Positions 55,702 through 63,974 are shown, counted from the first letter of the stretch. The stretch: DNA of 64,000 nucleotides from Sphingobium sp. EM0848 (GCF_013375555.1 NZ_JABXWB010000001.1:2108001-2172000), one strand, 5' to 3'. Numbers and translations: made by a program. Notes: a model not told the origin generated them from the sequence alone.

Positions 55702-56595
55702 CTATTCCGCCGCCAGCGCATAACCCGAGCGCGGCAATTCCTGCCCCAGCGCATCGACGATCGCCGCCACAACCCCCTGCATCCGGTCCAACCCCTCCCC
55801 CGGCTGCTCCAGCGCGGCATCGAGGTAGAGGCTGCGGTCGAACTCCAACTGCATGGCATAAAGGTCCTCATCCGGACGACCATGGCGCTCGATCATATGC
55901 CCTCCGGCATAGGGATGGTTCTGGGCTGCGACCACGCCATGAAGCGCGGCCACATCCGCCGCCAGCGTCATCAGCCGGGCCGATGCGCTGCGCCCGAAGC
56001 GATCACCCAGCACCAGTCCCGGCGGGTCCTGCCCCGCAGCCGGCGGCGGCAAGGGCGGCATGGAATGAAGATCGATCAGGATCGCATGGCCATGCGAATC
56101 TCGCGCTGCCCGCATCATCCGCGCCAGCGCAGCGTGATAGGGCCGGTGAACCGCCTCGATTCGCCGTTGCACTTCCGCCCAGGCCAGCGGACGCAACCAC
56201 AATTCATGCGCGCCCGGCAAGCGCCGGGGGATCAGGCCCAATCCGCCGCGCAGTTTCGCGCTGCTATGCAGGGCCACGTCGCGCGGAAGTCCCATCACCA
56301 TGCCGGGATCGACTTCCCGCTCATGACGATTGAGGTCGATCATCGCCCGCGGCGCCCGCGCGACCAACACGCGATGGCCGCGTTCGATCAACCTGTGGGC
56401 CAGCAGATCCGCCCAGCGATCCTCCAGCCGCCAAAGCATGTCGGGCCGGACCCGTGCCTGTGCCAGCAGGGACTCGTCATAATCGCGGCCGGCATGGGGA
56501 ACCGAAATGACGACCGGGCTGATCGGCGTTTCCGGCCCGAAAAGATCATAAGCGGCGCAGGATTCGACCGGAACGGATGGCGCCCTGTGATTCAA
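55702..56595 (-). CDS. hutG: N-formylglutamate amidohydrolase
   Basis: 297 residues: VVISVPHAGRDYDESLL, WRLEDRWADLLAHRLIERGH, APRAMIDLNRHEREVDPGMV and LIDLHSMPPLPPP, with the metal-binding His residues of the FGase family. Hydrolyses N-formylglutamate, the end of one histidine breakdown route, although no other hut gene is adjacent. Divergent to the CpdR-type gene, an arrangement common in sphingomonads. Confidence 0.9.
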   Translation of the reverse strand: MNHRAPSVPVESCAAYDLFGPETPISPVVISVPHAGRDYDESLLAQARVRPDMLWRLEDRWADLLAHRLIERGHRVLVARAPRAMIDLNRHEREVDPGMVMGLPRDVALHSSAKLRGGLGLIPRRLPGAHELWLRPLAWAEVQRRIEAVHRPYHAALARMMRAARDSHGHAILIDLHSMPPLPPPAAGQDPPGLVLGDRFGRSASARLMTLAADVAALHGVVAAQNHPYAGGHMIERHGRPDEDLYAMQLEFDRSLYLDAALEQPGEGLDRMQGVVAAIVDALGQELPRSGYALAAE

Positions 56596-56746
56596 ACCAT
56601 GCCCTTTCGCACGCGGCCGCCCAAAAATGGTTACTCGGCTGGATAATATTTACACCTTGTCGCATATAAGGAGCCTACATGCCATCCGCGAAGGGCGGCA
56701 ATCATGGGGTCGGCCGTAACGGGCCAGGGGCGAGAAAAACGGGGCG

Positions 56747-57124
56747 ATGGTTCGAATATTGCTAGCCGAAGATGATGACAGCATGCGCGCTTATCTGGCC
56801 CGCGCTCTGGAACGGTCCGGCTATGAGGTCATCTCTGTCGCCACCGGAGCGGAAGCGCTGCCGCATATCGCGAGCGACCGGTTCGACCTGCTGCTGACCG
56901 ACATCGTCATGCCCGAAATGGACGGCATCGAACTGGCCCAGCATGCCGCCGCCGTAGCGCCCGACATGCGCATCATGTTCATCACCGGCTTTGCCGCCGT
57001 CACGCTGAAAGCCGGCAAGGCGGTGCCGCAGGCGAAGGTCCTGTCCAAGCCCTTCCACCTGCGCGAACTGGTGCTGGAGGTCGAACGGATGTTCGGCAGC
57101 GAAAGCCTGACCGGCCTCAACTAA
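56747..57124 (+). CDS. cpdR: CpdR-like single-domain response regulator
   Basis: 125 residues, only a receiver: LLAEDDDSMRAYLARALERS, phosphorylation site LLLTDIVMPEMDG, ITGFAAV and SKPFHLRELV. In Caulobacter CpdR unphosphorylated brings ClpXP to the cell pole for cell-cycle proteolysis. Size and sequence fit CpdR; function is inferred. Confidence 0.88.
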   Translation: MVRILLAEDDDSMRAYLARALERSGYEVISVATGAEALPHIASDRFDLLLTDIVMPEMDGIELAQHAAAVAPDMRIMFITGFAAVTLKAGKAVPQAKVLSKPFHLRELVLEVERMFGSESLTGLN

Positions 57125-57130
57125 ACGGCT

Positions 57131-58465
57131 CTAACCAGCCGCGACTTCTTCCATATCCGGCAAGAGCGGCAACGGCTTGCCCGCCATGGCGGCCGCGAAA
57201 CGCTCGCGGTCCAGTCCCTTTTCCCAGACCGACACCACGACCGTCGCCACCGCATTGCCGACGAAATTGGTGAGGCTGCGGCATTCGCTCATGAAACGAT
57301 CGACGCCCAGGATCAGCGTCATGCCCGCCACGGGCACCGACGGCACGATGGACAGCGTCGCCGCCAGCGTGATGAAGCCCGCCCCCGTCACGCCCGCCGC
57401 CCCCTTGCTCGACAGCATGGCGACCAGCAGCAGCAGCAACTGCTCCTCCAGGCTCAGATGCACATTGGTCGCCTGCGCGATGAACAGGGCGGCCAGCGTC
57501 ATGTAGATATTGGTGCCGTCCAGGTTGAAGCTGTAGCCGGTCGGCACCACCAGCCCGACCACCGACTTGCGGCATCCGGCCCGCTCCATCTTCTCGATCA
57601 GGCTCGGCAAGGCGGCCTCGGAGGAAGAGGTGCCGAGAACCAGAAGCAACTCCGCCTTCAGATAGCGGATCAGATGCAGGATGTTGAACCCCACCGCCCA
57701 GGCCACAATGCCCAGCACCCCCAGCACGAACAGCAACGACGTCAGATAGAAGGTCGCGACCAGCCCGACCAGATTGGCCAGCGTCCCCAGACCATATTTG
57801 CCGATGGTGAAGGCCATGGCGCCGAAGGCCCCCAACGGCGCGACCTTCATCAGCAGCGACACCAGTTTGAAAATGGCATGGCTGGCGGATTCGAGCACCG
57901 TTATCAGCGGCTCCGCCCTTTCCCCGATCATGGTCAGCGATATGCCGAACAGGATCGCGACGAACAGCACCTGCAGGATATTATGCCCATCCGCCACGGC
58001 GGAGATCAGCGTGCCGGGGATGATGTCCATCAGGAAACCCGTCAGGGTGCGATCATGCGCCTGCTGCTGATATTGGGCGACCTTGCCAGCATCCAGCGTC
58101 GCGGGATCGATGTTCAGCCCCGCGCCGGGATGCACAACATTGGCGACGATCAGGCCCACGACCAGCGCCAGAGTCGAGAAGGTGAGGAAATAGGCAAAGG
58201 CCTTTGCCGCGACGCGGCCGATCGCGCCCAGTTCCTTCATCCCCGCCACGCCGGTGACGATGGTCAGGAAGATGACCGGCGCGATGATCATCTTCACCAG
58301 CTTGATGAAGGCTTCGCCCAGCGGCTGCAACGCCACGCCGGTTTCGGGGAAAAAATGGCCGATCGCCACACCCAGGGCGATGGCGATCAACACCTGAACA
58401 TAAAGCTGGCGCCAGATCGGCAGCCGCGCAGAGGTTTGATCGGACGGCATTGTCGATGGCAGCAT
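57131..58465 (-). CDS. dctA: Dicarboxylate/cation symporter (DctA/GltP type)
   Basis: 444 residues with eight or more helices. Conserved loops: [20 protein letters not shown] (the SSS serine-rich loop), [20 protein letters not shown], and [20 protein letters not shown]. Imports C4-dicarboxylates or glutamate/aspartate. The ATG at 58465 is preferred; the frame is open upstream to 58531 without family sequence. Confidence 0.92.
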   Translation of the reverse strand: MLPSTMPSDQTSARLPIWRQLYVQVLIAIALGVAIGHFFPETGVALQPLGEAFIKLVKMIIAPVIFLTIVTGVAGMKELGAIGRVAAKAFAYFLTFSTLALVVGLIVANVVHPGAGLNIDPATLDAGKVAQYQQQAHDRTLTGFLMDIIPGTLISAVADGHNILQVLFVAILFGISLTMIGERAEPLITVLESASHAIFKLVSLLMKVAPLGAFGAMAFTIGKYGLGTLANLVGLVATFYLTSLLFVLGVLGIVAWAVGFNILHLIRYLKAELLLVLGTSSSEAALPSLIEKMERAGCRKSVVGLVVPTGYSFNLDGTNIYMTLAALFIAQATNVHLSLEEQLLLLLVAMLSSKGAAGVTGAGFITLAATLSIVPSVPVAGMTLILGVDRFMSECRSLTNFVGNAVATVVVSVWEKGLDRERFAAAMAGKPLPLLPDMEEVAAG

Positions 58466-58590
58466 GGTATCCGGCCCCCTTCTCGCACCGCAGCATATGG
58501 GCTGACAGCCGCCTGTCCAGAAGAATAGCAAAAAGGTGAATTTCCCGCTTGCGCTCCCTGCCGCCCCCCGCTATTGGCCGCCTCCACAGT

Positions 58591-58665
58591 GGGCGTGTAG
58601 CTCAGTGGTAGAGCACTGTGTTGACATCGCAGGGGTCGCAAGTTCAATCCTTGCCACGCCCACCA
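58591..58665 (+). tRNA. tRNA-Val (GAC anticodon)
   Basis: Cloverleaf by eye: acceptor GGGCGTG / CACGCCC, D stem GCTC / GAGC, anticodon stem CTGTG / CGCAG with loop TTGACAT (anticodon GAC), T arm GCAAG TTCAATC CTTGC, encoded ACCA. An integrase follows, so the 3' half is the likely attachment site. Confidence 0.93.
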
Positions 58666-58670
58666 TCGAA

Positions 58671-58706
58671 AACCCCGTAAAACCAACGGTTTTGCGGGGT
58701 TTTTGT
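58671..58706 (+). terminator. Terminator after tRNA-Val
   Basis: AACCCCGTAAAACC and GGTTTTGCGGGGTT form a long stem with an AAC loop, followed by TTTTTG. Confidence 0.87.
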
Positions 58707-58751
58707 TTGCCTGGGGCAGACCGCTGGTCGAGCCCGACCACCGGCATTTTC

Positions 58752-58766
58752 GGCAAATTTTGGGCA
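58752..58766 (+). repeat. Direct repeat 1, possible integrase arm site
   Basis: GGCAAATTTTGGGCA, repeated with one mismatch 32 bases downstream. Confidence 0.55.
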
Positions 58767-58783
58767 AATCACCCCCCTCATTT

Positions 58784-58798
58784 GGCAAATTCTGGGCA
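58784..58798 (+). repeat. Direct repeat 2, possible integrase arm site
   Basis: GGCAAATTCTGGGCA. The 32-base spacing is about three helix turns, so both face the same side of DNA. Confidence 0.55.
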
Positions 58799-59163
58799 TG
58801 CAAATGCCGGGCCGTCGCAGCCAATTCCCGAGTCGCACACGCTGCTGAAACCACTTCCGGCGAAGGCGAATCATCGCCCTTCGCCGATGCCGAACAGGGC
58901 CAGCGGGACAGCCTTTCAGAAGCGGTCGACGCTCAGCCTGCCAAGCACTCTCACTGGCAGGCCATGCGCTGGCGCGAAGCGGAACGCCTGTCGCTCAATC
59001 CAGGCTCGGGCACCACCGCACCCTCACGGACACCCCCGTCCTCTCCAACGGAACCCTAGGCGCACAACGCGCCAGGCCTTCAAGAAACAGGTCGCGCTCT
59101 CGTCACGCATGCCGAGCAAATCCGCTCGGCATAGGCGCGCGATCAAACGCTAAGGAAACCAAG

Positions 59164-60201
59164 ATGCTCTCCATCCGTACCCGTGGGAAGCACGGCATCT
59201 ATTACATTCGAGGCTCGGTCGGACTCGGCGAAAAGAAGATCATCGTCAAGGAGTTCAGCACAGGCACGAACGACCGTGATGCGGCAGCCCATCTGATGGC
59301 TGAACATGAAACGAAGCTGCGACACCAACTGATGTTCGGTCCGGCAGCCCTTGTTGCTCAAGGAACCATCGCTCAGGCTTTTGACACCTACCTGACAAAG
59401 GCGAGGACGCCTGGCGCGTCGGACGTCCTGCGCATTGGCAAGCTCAACGGTCTGATCGGAGACTTCAGCCTGCGCGAGCCGAAACAGGCCTGGGAACACT
59501 TCCGCCGCGCCTATCTAACCGGCCATGACCCGGCTGGTCAGGACCGCTACCGCGCCGTGTTTCAGGCGGCGATCAACGTCCATCACGACCTGCATGACCT
59601 TCCGCCCCTGCGGATCAAGGCCATTCCGTTCAACAATGAACGGGTGCGCTTTCTCAGCAAGGAAGATCGCGACCGGCTGATGGCCGCCTATGCGCCTCAC
59701 ATACAGCCGATCATCACCATGCTTGCTTTCCACGGCCCGCGCATCCAAACGGCACTGCAAATCCCCTGGGGCGTCGAGGGCGTCGACATGCACGAAGCGT
59801 CGATCCGGCTCAACCACAGCAAGAATGCCGTCATCCGATCCGTGCCGATGCACCCTCGCGTCATGGACGTGCTACGTCCGATCTGGGAGAAGCGGGGGCA
59901 GCCGACAAAGGGGCATGTCTTCCTCAACCGGTTCGGCCAACCTTATCAGGATACGCGCCAGGCCAAGATCCCCGGCGGCAATCCGATCAAGAACCAGCAC
60001 GCCACCGCCTGCCAGCGCGCGGGAATAGAGGATTTCACTGTGCATGACTGGCGCCATCATTGGGCGTCGCACTGCGTGATGGCGGGGATCGACCTCATCA
60101 CCATCATGAACATGGGCGGCTGGAAATCGCTACGCATGGTCCAGCGCTATTCCAGCGTCAGCGTGGATCATATGCGAGCGGCAATCAACAAGCTGGACTG
60201 A
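59164..60201 (+). CDS. Tyrosine-type site-specific integrase
   Basis: 345 residues. An N-terminal arm-binding-like region (MLSIRTRGKHGIYYIRGSVG), a core-binding helical domain, and the catalytic domain with HGPRIQTALQIPWG (first Arg), VHDWRHHWASHCVMAG (His-x-x-Arg), GGWKSLRMVQRYSSVS (Trp and the nucleophile Tyr). The Glu normally after the first Arg (R.SE) is not seen, here RIQT. Directly downstream of tRNA-Val, facing away from it, so it probably inserted this island in the tRNA 3' end. Confidence 0.9.
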   Translation: MLSIRTRGKHGIYYIRGSVGLGEKKIIVKEFSTGTNDRDAAAHLMAEHETKLRHQLMFGPAALVAQGTIAQAFDTYLTKARTPGASDVLRIGKLNGLIGDFSLREPKQAWEHFRRAYLTGHDPAGQDRYRAVFQAAINVHHDLHDLPPLRIKAIPFNNERVRFLSKEDRDRLMAAYAPHIQPIITMLAFHGPRIQTALQIPWGVEGVDMHEASIRLNHSKNAVIRSVPMHPRVMDVLRPIWEKRGQPTKGHVFLNRFGQPYQDTRQAKIPGGNPIKNQHATACQRAGIEDFTVHDWRHHWASHCVMAGIDLITIMNMGGWKSLRMVQRYSSVSVDHMRAAINKLD

Positions 60202-60267
60202 AGCGGCGGTCTGGCGTGCAATGTGGAGCAGGCAACGAAGACCGGCTCCACATATTTTTCCTGAAAC

Positions 60268-60303
60268 CGGCCAAAACATCGGCCAAATGATCGGCCAAAA
60301 GGA
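60268..60303 (+). repeat. Three tandem 12-bp repeats
   Basis: CGGCCAAAACAT, CGGCCAAATGAT, CGGCCAAAAGGA in direct succession, core CGGCCAAA. Confidence 0.65.
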
Positions 60304-60398
60304 CACCTCCCAAGCCTTGAGGCCAAGAGATAGAGCCAATTGCTTTGATACCAAGAGCGGCCAGATGATTGCTGAGCAGCCTGATGAAAGCCCCATCC

Positions 60399-60497
60399 TG
60401 CGGAGATTGGCATTCTTTATCTCCGCGCAAAATGCGGAGATAAAATCTTTCACGTGCGGAAAAAGCATGTCATATTATCCGCATTAGGTGCGGAGAA
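60399..60497 (+). promoter_or_regulatory. Array of six TGCGGA half-sites before the fic gene
   Basis: TGCGGAGAT (60399), its complement ATCTCCGC (60419), TGCGGAGATA (60433), TGCGGA (60455), complement TCCGCA (60478), TGCGGAGAA (60489). Two inverted pairs stand out: TATCTCCGC/GCGGAGATA with a 7-base gap and TTATCCGCA/TGCGGAGAA with a 5-base gap. The last half-site overlaps the fic ribosome-binding site. Confidence 0.7.
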
Positions 60498-60498
60498 T

Positions 60499-61611
60499 AT
60501 GGCGACATACATTTACCAACGGGACGGCTGGCCCCAGTTCCACTGGATACAAGATGAGCTTGTCGATCAGCTCGCCGCCGTCAGCCGTCACCAGGGACGG
60601 CTGATTGGTCGGATGGAAGCGCTCGGGCTGCATCTGCGGGCTGAAGCGGTGTTAGAAACGCTCACCGAGGAAGTCACCAAGTCGAGCGACATCGAGGGTG
60701 AGACGCTCGACCGCGAGCAGGTTCGCTCGTCGCTCGCCCGGCGGCTCGGTATGGATGCCGCTGGCCTCAAGACACCTGACCGGCACGTCGAAGGCGTTGT
60801 TGAGATGATGCTCGACGCCACGCAGAACTACGCGGCGCCGCTGACAGCTGAACGCCTATTTGGCTGGCATGCTGCGCTGTTCCCTACTGGACGCAGCGGT
60901 ATGAGCCGCATTGTTGTCGGTACTTGGCGCATCGAGGAATCAGGTCCGATGCAGGTCATCTCCGGTCCCTTCGGTAGGGAAAAAGTGCATTACGAAGCGC
61001 CGACCTTCGACCGGCTCGACGGCGAGATGGCCGTCTTCCTCGAGTGGATTGAGAATGGACCGGCGATCGATCCCGTGTTGAAGGCCGCGATCGCGCATTT
61101 GTGGTTCGTCACCATCCACCCGTTCGACGACGGCAACGGCCGCATTGCACGTGCCATTGCCGACATGGCGCTGGCGCGGTCGGAAAACAGTCCGCAACGC
61201 TTTTACAGCATGTCGGCCCAAATCAGGACTGAGCGCAAAGCCTATTACGATATCCTGGAAAAGACTCAGAAGGGCGACATGGACATCACCGGCTGGCTGC
61301 GCTGGTTCCTGGCTTGCCTCGACCATGCTTTCGACGGCGCGGAAGTCGTCTTGGAGAACGTCATCAGGAAGGCGCGCTTCTGGGAAGCGCTTGCCGGCGA
61401 AAAGCTGAACCACCGCCAGCAGGCGATGCTCAATCGCTTGCTCGATGGCTTCGAAGGAAAGCTCACCTCCTCCAAATGGGCGGTCATCATGAAGACTTCA
61501 CAGGATACTGCCTCACGCGACATCAATGATCTGGTTGCGCGCGACATCCTGCGGAAGGACGAAGCTGGCGGACGCAGTACAAGTTATTCGCTAGTCGAAA
61601 TCGCCGCATGA
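60499..61611 (+). CDS. Fic-domain AMP-transferase with N-terminal DUF4172 and C-terminal winged helix
   Basis: 370 residues. The N-terminal region (YIYQRDGWPQFHWIQDELVD) is DUF4172; it contains SSDIEGE, an inhibitory-helix type motif whose Glu blocks ATP. The Fic core is TIHPFDDGNGRIARAIADMA, matching HPFxDGNGR with all catalytic residues. The C-terminal 90 residues (NHRQQAMLNRLLDGFEGKL, ASRDINDLVARDILRK) look like a winged helix. Fic enzymes add AMP to proteins. The ATG at 60499 follows GGAG; earlier in-frame starts lie inside the operator array. Confidence 0.92.
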   Translation: MATYIYQRDGWPQFHWIQDELVDQLAAVSRHQGRLIGRMEALGLHLRAEAVLETLTEEVTKSSDIEGETLDREQVRSSLARRLGMDAAGLKTPDRHVEGVVEMMLDATQNYAAPLTAERLFGWHAALFPTGRSGMSRIVVGTWRIEESGPMQVISGPFGREKVHYEAPTFDRLDGEMAVFLEWIENGPAIDPVLKAAIAHLWFVTIHPFDDGNGRIARAIADMALARSENSPQRFYSMSAQIRTERKAYYDILEKTQKGDMDITGWLRWFLACLDHAFDGAEVVLENVIRKARFWEALAGEKLNHRQQAMLNRLLDGFEGKLTSSKWAVIMKTSQDTASRDINDLVARDILRKDEAGGRSTSYSLVEIAA

Positions 61612-61872
61612 CCCGTTCGAGCGAAATTAAGCAGAAGAGGTAGCGATACAGGGATTTCTATAGATCATGACTTGCGTGATGTGTGATTTATAGAAGTATG
61701 GCTATCGATCACGGATCTGGTCGCGGCCGCCTTGCGGTGATGCCGACAGCCTGTCATCCGACCGTCGAGAGATAGGCCGACGGCGCGCATTGCGCAGCCT
61801 CGCTCTCCATCCGGCCTACCCGATAGAGCGTCAAGTCTATATTCTTAAACCGCAATCGGCTACGCAACTTCG

Positions 61873-62472
61873 ATGGATAGGAAAGCGCCCGACATCGACA
61901 GGCCCTTGCTCATCCTTGATCTGGATGAAACACTGATCCATGCACGGGAGGAAGAGCTGAATCGGACGGCGGACTTCCAAATCTTCGGCTACCATGTCTA
62001 TCGACGGCCATATCTCGCCGATTTCCTCAGAAGGGTTCGGGCGGATTTCGACCTCGCTGTCTGGTCGTCCGCCTCTGACGACTATGTCGCCGCCGTCGTC
62101 GGCCATATTTTCAGCGCCGACTGTCCTCTGCGTTTCGTATGGGGACGGAGCCGTGCGACGTTGATGCGGCTCGTCCGCGATGAATATGGCTACACCTATG
62201 ATCCCTGGGACCACCGCCGTTATCTGAAACCACTCAAGAAGGTAAAGCGGATGGGATGGCGTCTGGAGCGGATGCTGATCGTCGACGATACACCAGAGAA
62301 ATGCGTCAGGAACTATGGGAATGCGATCTATCCGCTTCCCTTCGAGGGCGACGAGGCCGATGCTGAACTCTTGTCGTTAGCGGCCTATCTCTCGTCTCTC
62401 AAAGACGAACCAGACATGCGTCGGATTGAAAAGCGGCGCTGGCGCGAGTTGATGGCCGCCTCTGAGGATTAA
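61873..62472 (+). CDS. FCP1/NIF (NLI-interacting factor)-like HAD phosphatase
   Basis: 199 residues. HAD motif I LLILDLDETLIHA (DxDET), motif II VWSSASDDYV, the Lys region KPLKKVKRMGW and motif IV IVDDTPEKC. This is the SCP/FCP1 pattern of eukaryotic polymerase-tail phosphatases, seen in some bacteria on mobile islands. The flanks are not GC-poor. The ATG at 61873 is the first of the frame. The substrate in bacteria is unknown. Confidence 0.86.
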   Translation: MDRKAPDIDRPLLILDLDETLIHAREEELNRTADFQIFGYHVYRRPYLADFLRRVRADFDLAVWSSASDDYVAAVVGHIFSADCPLRFVWGRSRATLMRLVRDEYGYTYDPWDHRRYLKPLKKVKRMGWRLERMLIVDDTPEKCVRNYGNAIYPLPFEGDEADAELLSLAAYLSSLKDEPDMRRIEKRRWRELMAASED

Positions 62473-62497
62473 GAAAGCTGGGTTGGTGCCCAGCCAG

Positions 62498-62884
62498 TTA
62501 GATCTTGCGGATCGGACCCGGATATTGACCGACAAGGCTGTCCGCAGTGAGCAAGACGATCCCTTCGACCATCGACTGAGCGATCAGCAGCCGGTCAAAG
62601 GGATCCTTGTGAATGGGCGGCAGCCCGTCGATCGCGACAGCATGTTCGCTAGCCACAGACAGTTCGCCATAGCCATTGTCCAGTAGCCCGCGCCGCAACA
62701 ACCGCGCATCGACAGCGAAATCCTCCCGCCCCAATGCGCTCTTGATCGCGACCTCCCACAAGCTGGCCGCGCTGAAGAAAAGGTCGTTGTTCTTGTCCTC
62801 GATCAGTTCGCGCGCTTCCACCGACAAGCGCTCCGGAAATCCCGCGGCCCAGATCAACAAATGCGTATCCAGCAACAGCTTCAC
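62498..62884 (-). CDS. vapC: PIN-domain toxin (VapC-like)
   Basis: 128 residues. LLLDTHLLIWAAGF, SLWEVAIKSALG, DPFDRLLIAQ and LLTADSLVGQY supply the four acidic residues of a PIN nuclease, of the short type paired with Phd-like antitoxins. Overlaps its antitoxin gene by 4 bases. Confidence 0.9.
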   Translation of the reverse strand: MKLLLDTHLLIWAAGFPERLSVEARELIEDKNNDLFFSAASLWEVAIKSALGREDFAVDARLLRRGLLDNGYGELSVASEHAVAIDGLPPIHKDPFDRLLIAQSMVEGIVLLTADSLVGQYPGPIRKI

Positions 62885-63126
62885 GACTGTCCGCCAAACA
62901 GCGCCTCTATCTCCTGTTCGCCCATGCGGTCGAAGTCAGCGGGCACGCGCAACTGGCCCGCCATGAAGCCGAGCCTTTTCGCCTTGTCGCTATCGGGAGC
63001 GCTGAGCGGCACGATCTTGGCCACTGGCTTGCCAGCCTTGGCAATGATGAAGCCGCCACTGCTGGCGACCCGATCGATCAACCGGGACAAATGGGTCTTG
63101 GCTTCGTGGATGTTGACCGTATCCAT
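62881..63126 (-). CDS. Phd/YefM-type antitoxin
   Basis: 81 residues. VNIHEAKTHLSRLIDRVASS and GGFIIAKAGKPVAKIVPL are the Phd DNA-binding opening; the C-terminus would wrap the PIN toxin. The ATG at 63126 has GAGAAG at 8 bases and begins the family start. Two palindromes upstream are probable autoregulatory sites. Confidence 0.9.
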   Translation of the reverse strand: MDTVNIHEAKTHLSRLIDRVASSGGFIIAKAGKPVAKIVPLSAPDSDKAKRLGFMAGQLRVPADFDRMGEQEIEALFGGQS

Positions 63127-63139
63127 AAATGCACTTCTC

Positions 63140-63165
63140 AAACTTAGTTTGCTAGACTTAGTCTA
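63140..63165. promoter_or_regulatory. Twin palindromes upstream of the antitoxin gene
   Basis: AAACTTAGTTT (63140-63150) and TAGACTTAGTCTA (63153-63165), sharing the core ACTTAGT, centres 14 bases apart. Placed right before the antitoxin ribosome-binding site. Likely operator for the Phd/PIN complex. Confidence 0.7.
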
Positions 63166-63274
63166 ACCTTTGTCCTTCTGAGGCGCAATGGCCCTGAACA
63201 AGTCGCTTCATCATAGTTTCTAGCCCCGCTCGCCAATCGGGTAAGGTTTTCCCATGCGCCCGCACGACCCTTAT

Positions 63275-63302
63275 ATGTGTGATAATGTCCTTTATCACAC
63301 AT
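63275..63302. promoter_or_regulatory. Inverted repeat before the RHH-like gene
   Basis: ATGTGTGATAA and TTATCACACAT, 11-bp perfect arms with a 6-base gap. AT-rich, so it may overlap a promoter. Confidence 0.6.
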
Positions 63303-63317
63303 TATCGGAGATTCGTT

Positions 63318-63337
63318 GGAGCCGTTTAAACGGCTCC
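63318..63337. repeat. Perfect 20-bp palindrome before the RHH-like gene
   Basis: GGAGCCGTTTAAACGGCTCC, without loop, 28 bases before the start codon. Could be an operator or a recombinase site. Confidence 0.7.
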
Positions 63338-63364
63338 GAGAGTTACCGCGAAAGAGGGTGCCCC

Positions 63365-63736
63365 ATGACCGACGACAAGCTGCCCGATGACAACCCCGCC
63401 GAGCGTGCCCAGGCCGAGGCCCTGCGCGACCAAGCCCGCACGAGCGGTCTGCGCTTCGAGGCGTATCTACCCCCAGCGCTGGCCGACTGGATACTTGAGC
63501 GCATCGAGCGCGGCATATTTGCCGATCCTTCCGAAGCGGTATTCGCGATCGTGCGAACCTATAGTGAACTGGAGCCACACCGCGATCTTCGCGACGAGCT
63601 GCTAAGCCGGATGCTGGACTCATCGGCAGCCGAACTGGAATCGGCCCGCCCCGCCGACGAGGTGTTCGCCGAGCTGCGTCGGAAACTGGCGCAGCCCCTT
63701 CCAGAGCCAGTCCGGTGGGAGAAGATGGCGCGATGA
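63365..63736 (+). CDS. Ribbon-helix-helix/ParD-like small protein
   Basis: 123 residues. LRFEAYLPPALADWILERIE and GIFADPSEAVFAIVRTYSEL are the strand-helix-helix pattern of ParD/CopG-type DNA-binding proteins, followed by an acidic helical tail that could bind a partner. ATG 63365 has GAGGG upstream. No matching toxin follows; the next frame is a broken integrase. Confidence 0.75.
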   Translation: MTDDKLPDDNPAERAQAEALRDQARTSGLRFEAYLPPALADWILERIERGIFADPSEAVFAIVRTYSELEPHRDLRDELLSRMLDSSAAELESARPADEVFAELRRKLAQPLPEPVRWEKMAR

Positions 63737-63853
63737 ATTGCCCCCTACCCAGACCCTCCCAGCCTGGCGCTGCCCGCGCTGGTCGCGGCGGCCGACGATG
63801 CCACGCGGCAGCGCTTCCTTGAGTTCTTCGCGGTGATGGTCGGCCAACTTTAA
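63733..63853 (+). pseudogene. N-terminal fragment of a tyrosine recombinase
   Basis: An ATG inside the RHH stop (ATGA) would begin a frame that, after one extra C in a C5 run at 63741-63745, encodes PSLALPALVAAADDATRQRF and LEFFAVMVGQL, then stops. The first part matches the start of phage-type integrases (ALVAAA...RFLEFFA), and the rest of the gene is missing. Broken by a 1-base shift and truncated. Confidence 0.6.
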
Positions 63854-63974
63854 AACCTCGTCGAGGCGGTGACATTGGCGGCGCTTAACGTCCGCTAATT
63901 ATATCATGCCCAAAAGTGGGCGAAAATTGCTGGTTGATGATATGATGGGCAGCCGGACTCGATGGAGGTGGAAC

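Larger units (their letters stand above)
58707..59163. other. Non-coding interval between tRNA-Val and the integrase
   Basis: About 450 bases without a convincing gene; open frames exist on both strands but none has a family pattern. The left part holds two imperfect 15-bp direct repeats (58752 and 58784), the rest is ordinary GC-rich sequence. Likely the attachment-site region of the island. Confidence 0.6.
60202..60498. other. Gap between the integrase and fic, with repeats
   Basis: Left half has tandem 12-mers (60268-60303); right half has six TGCGGA half-sites (60399-60497). No gene is convincing here. Confidence 0.6.

Noticed and set aside
60399..60497. Half-site array as a CRISPR or integron feature
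   Set aside because: Sites are 6-9 bases, in both directions and irregularly spaced, and end at a gene start; an operator fits better.
63733..63853. Toxin partner of the RHH-like gene
   Set aside because: Where a toxin would be expected, the sequence instead matches the beginning of an integrase and is broken.
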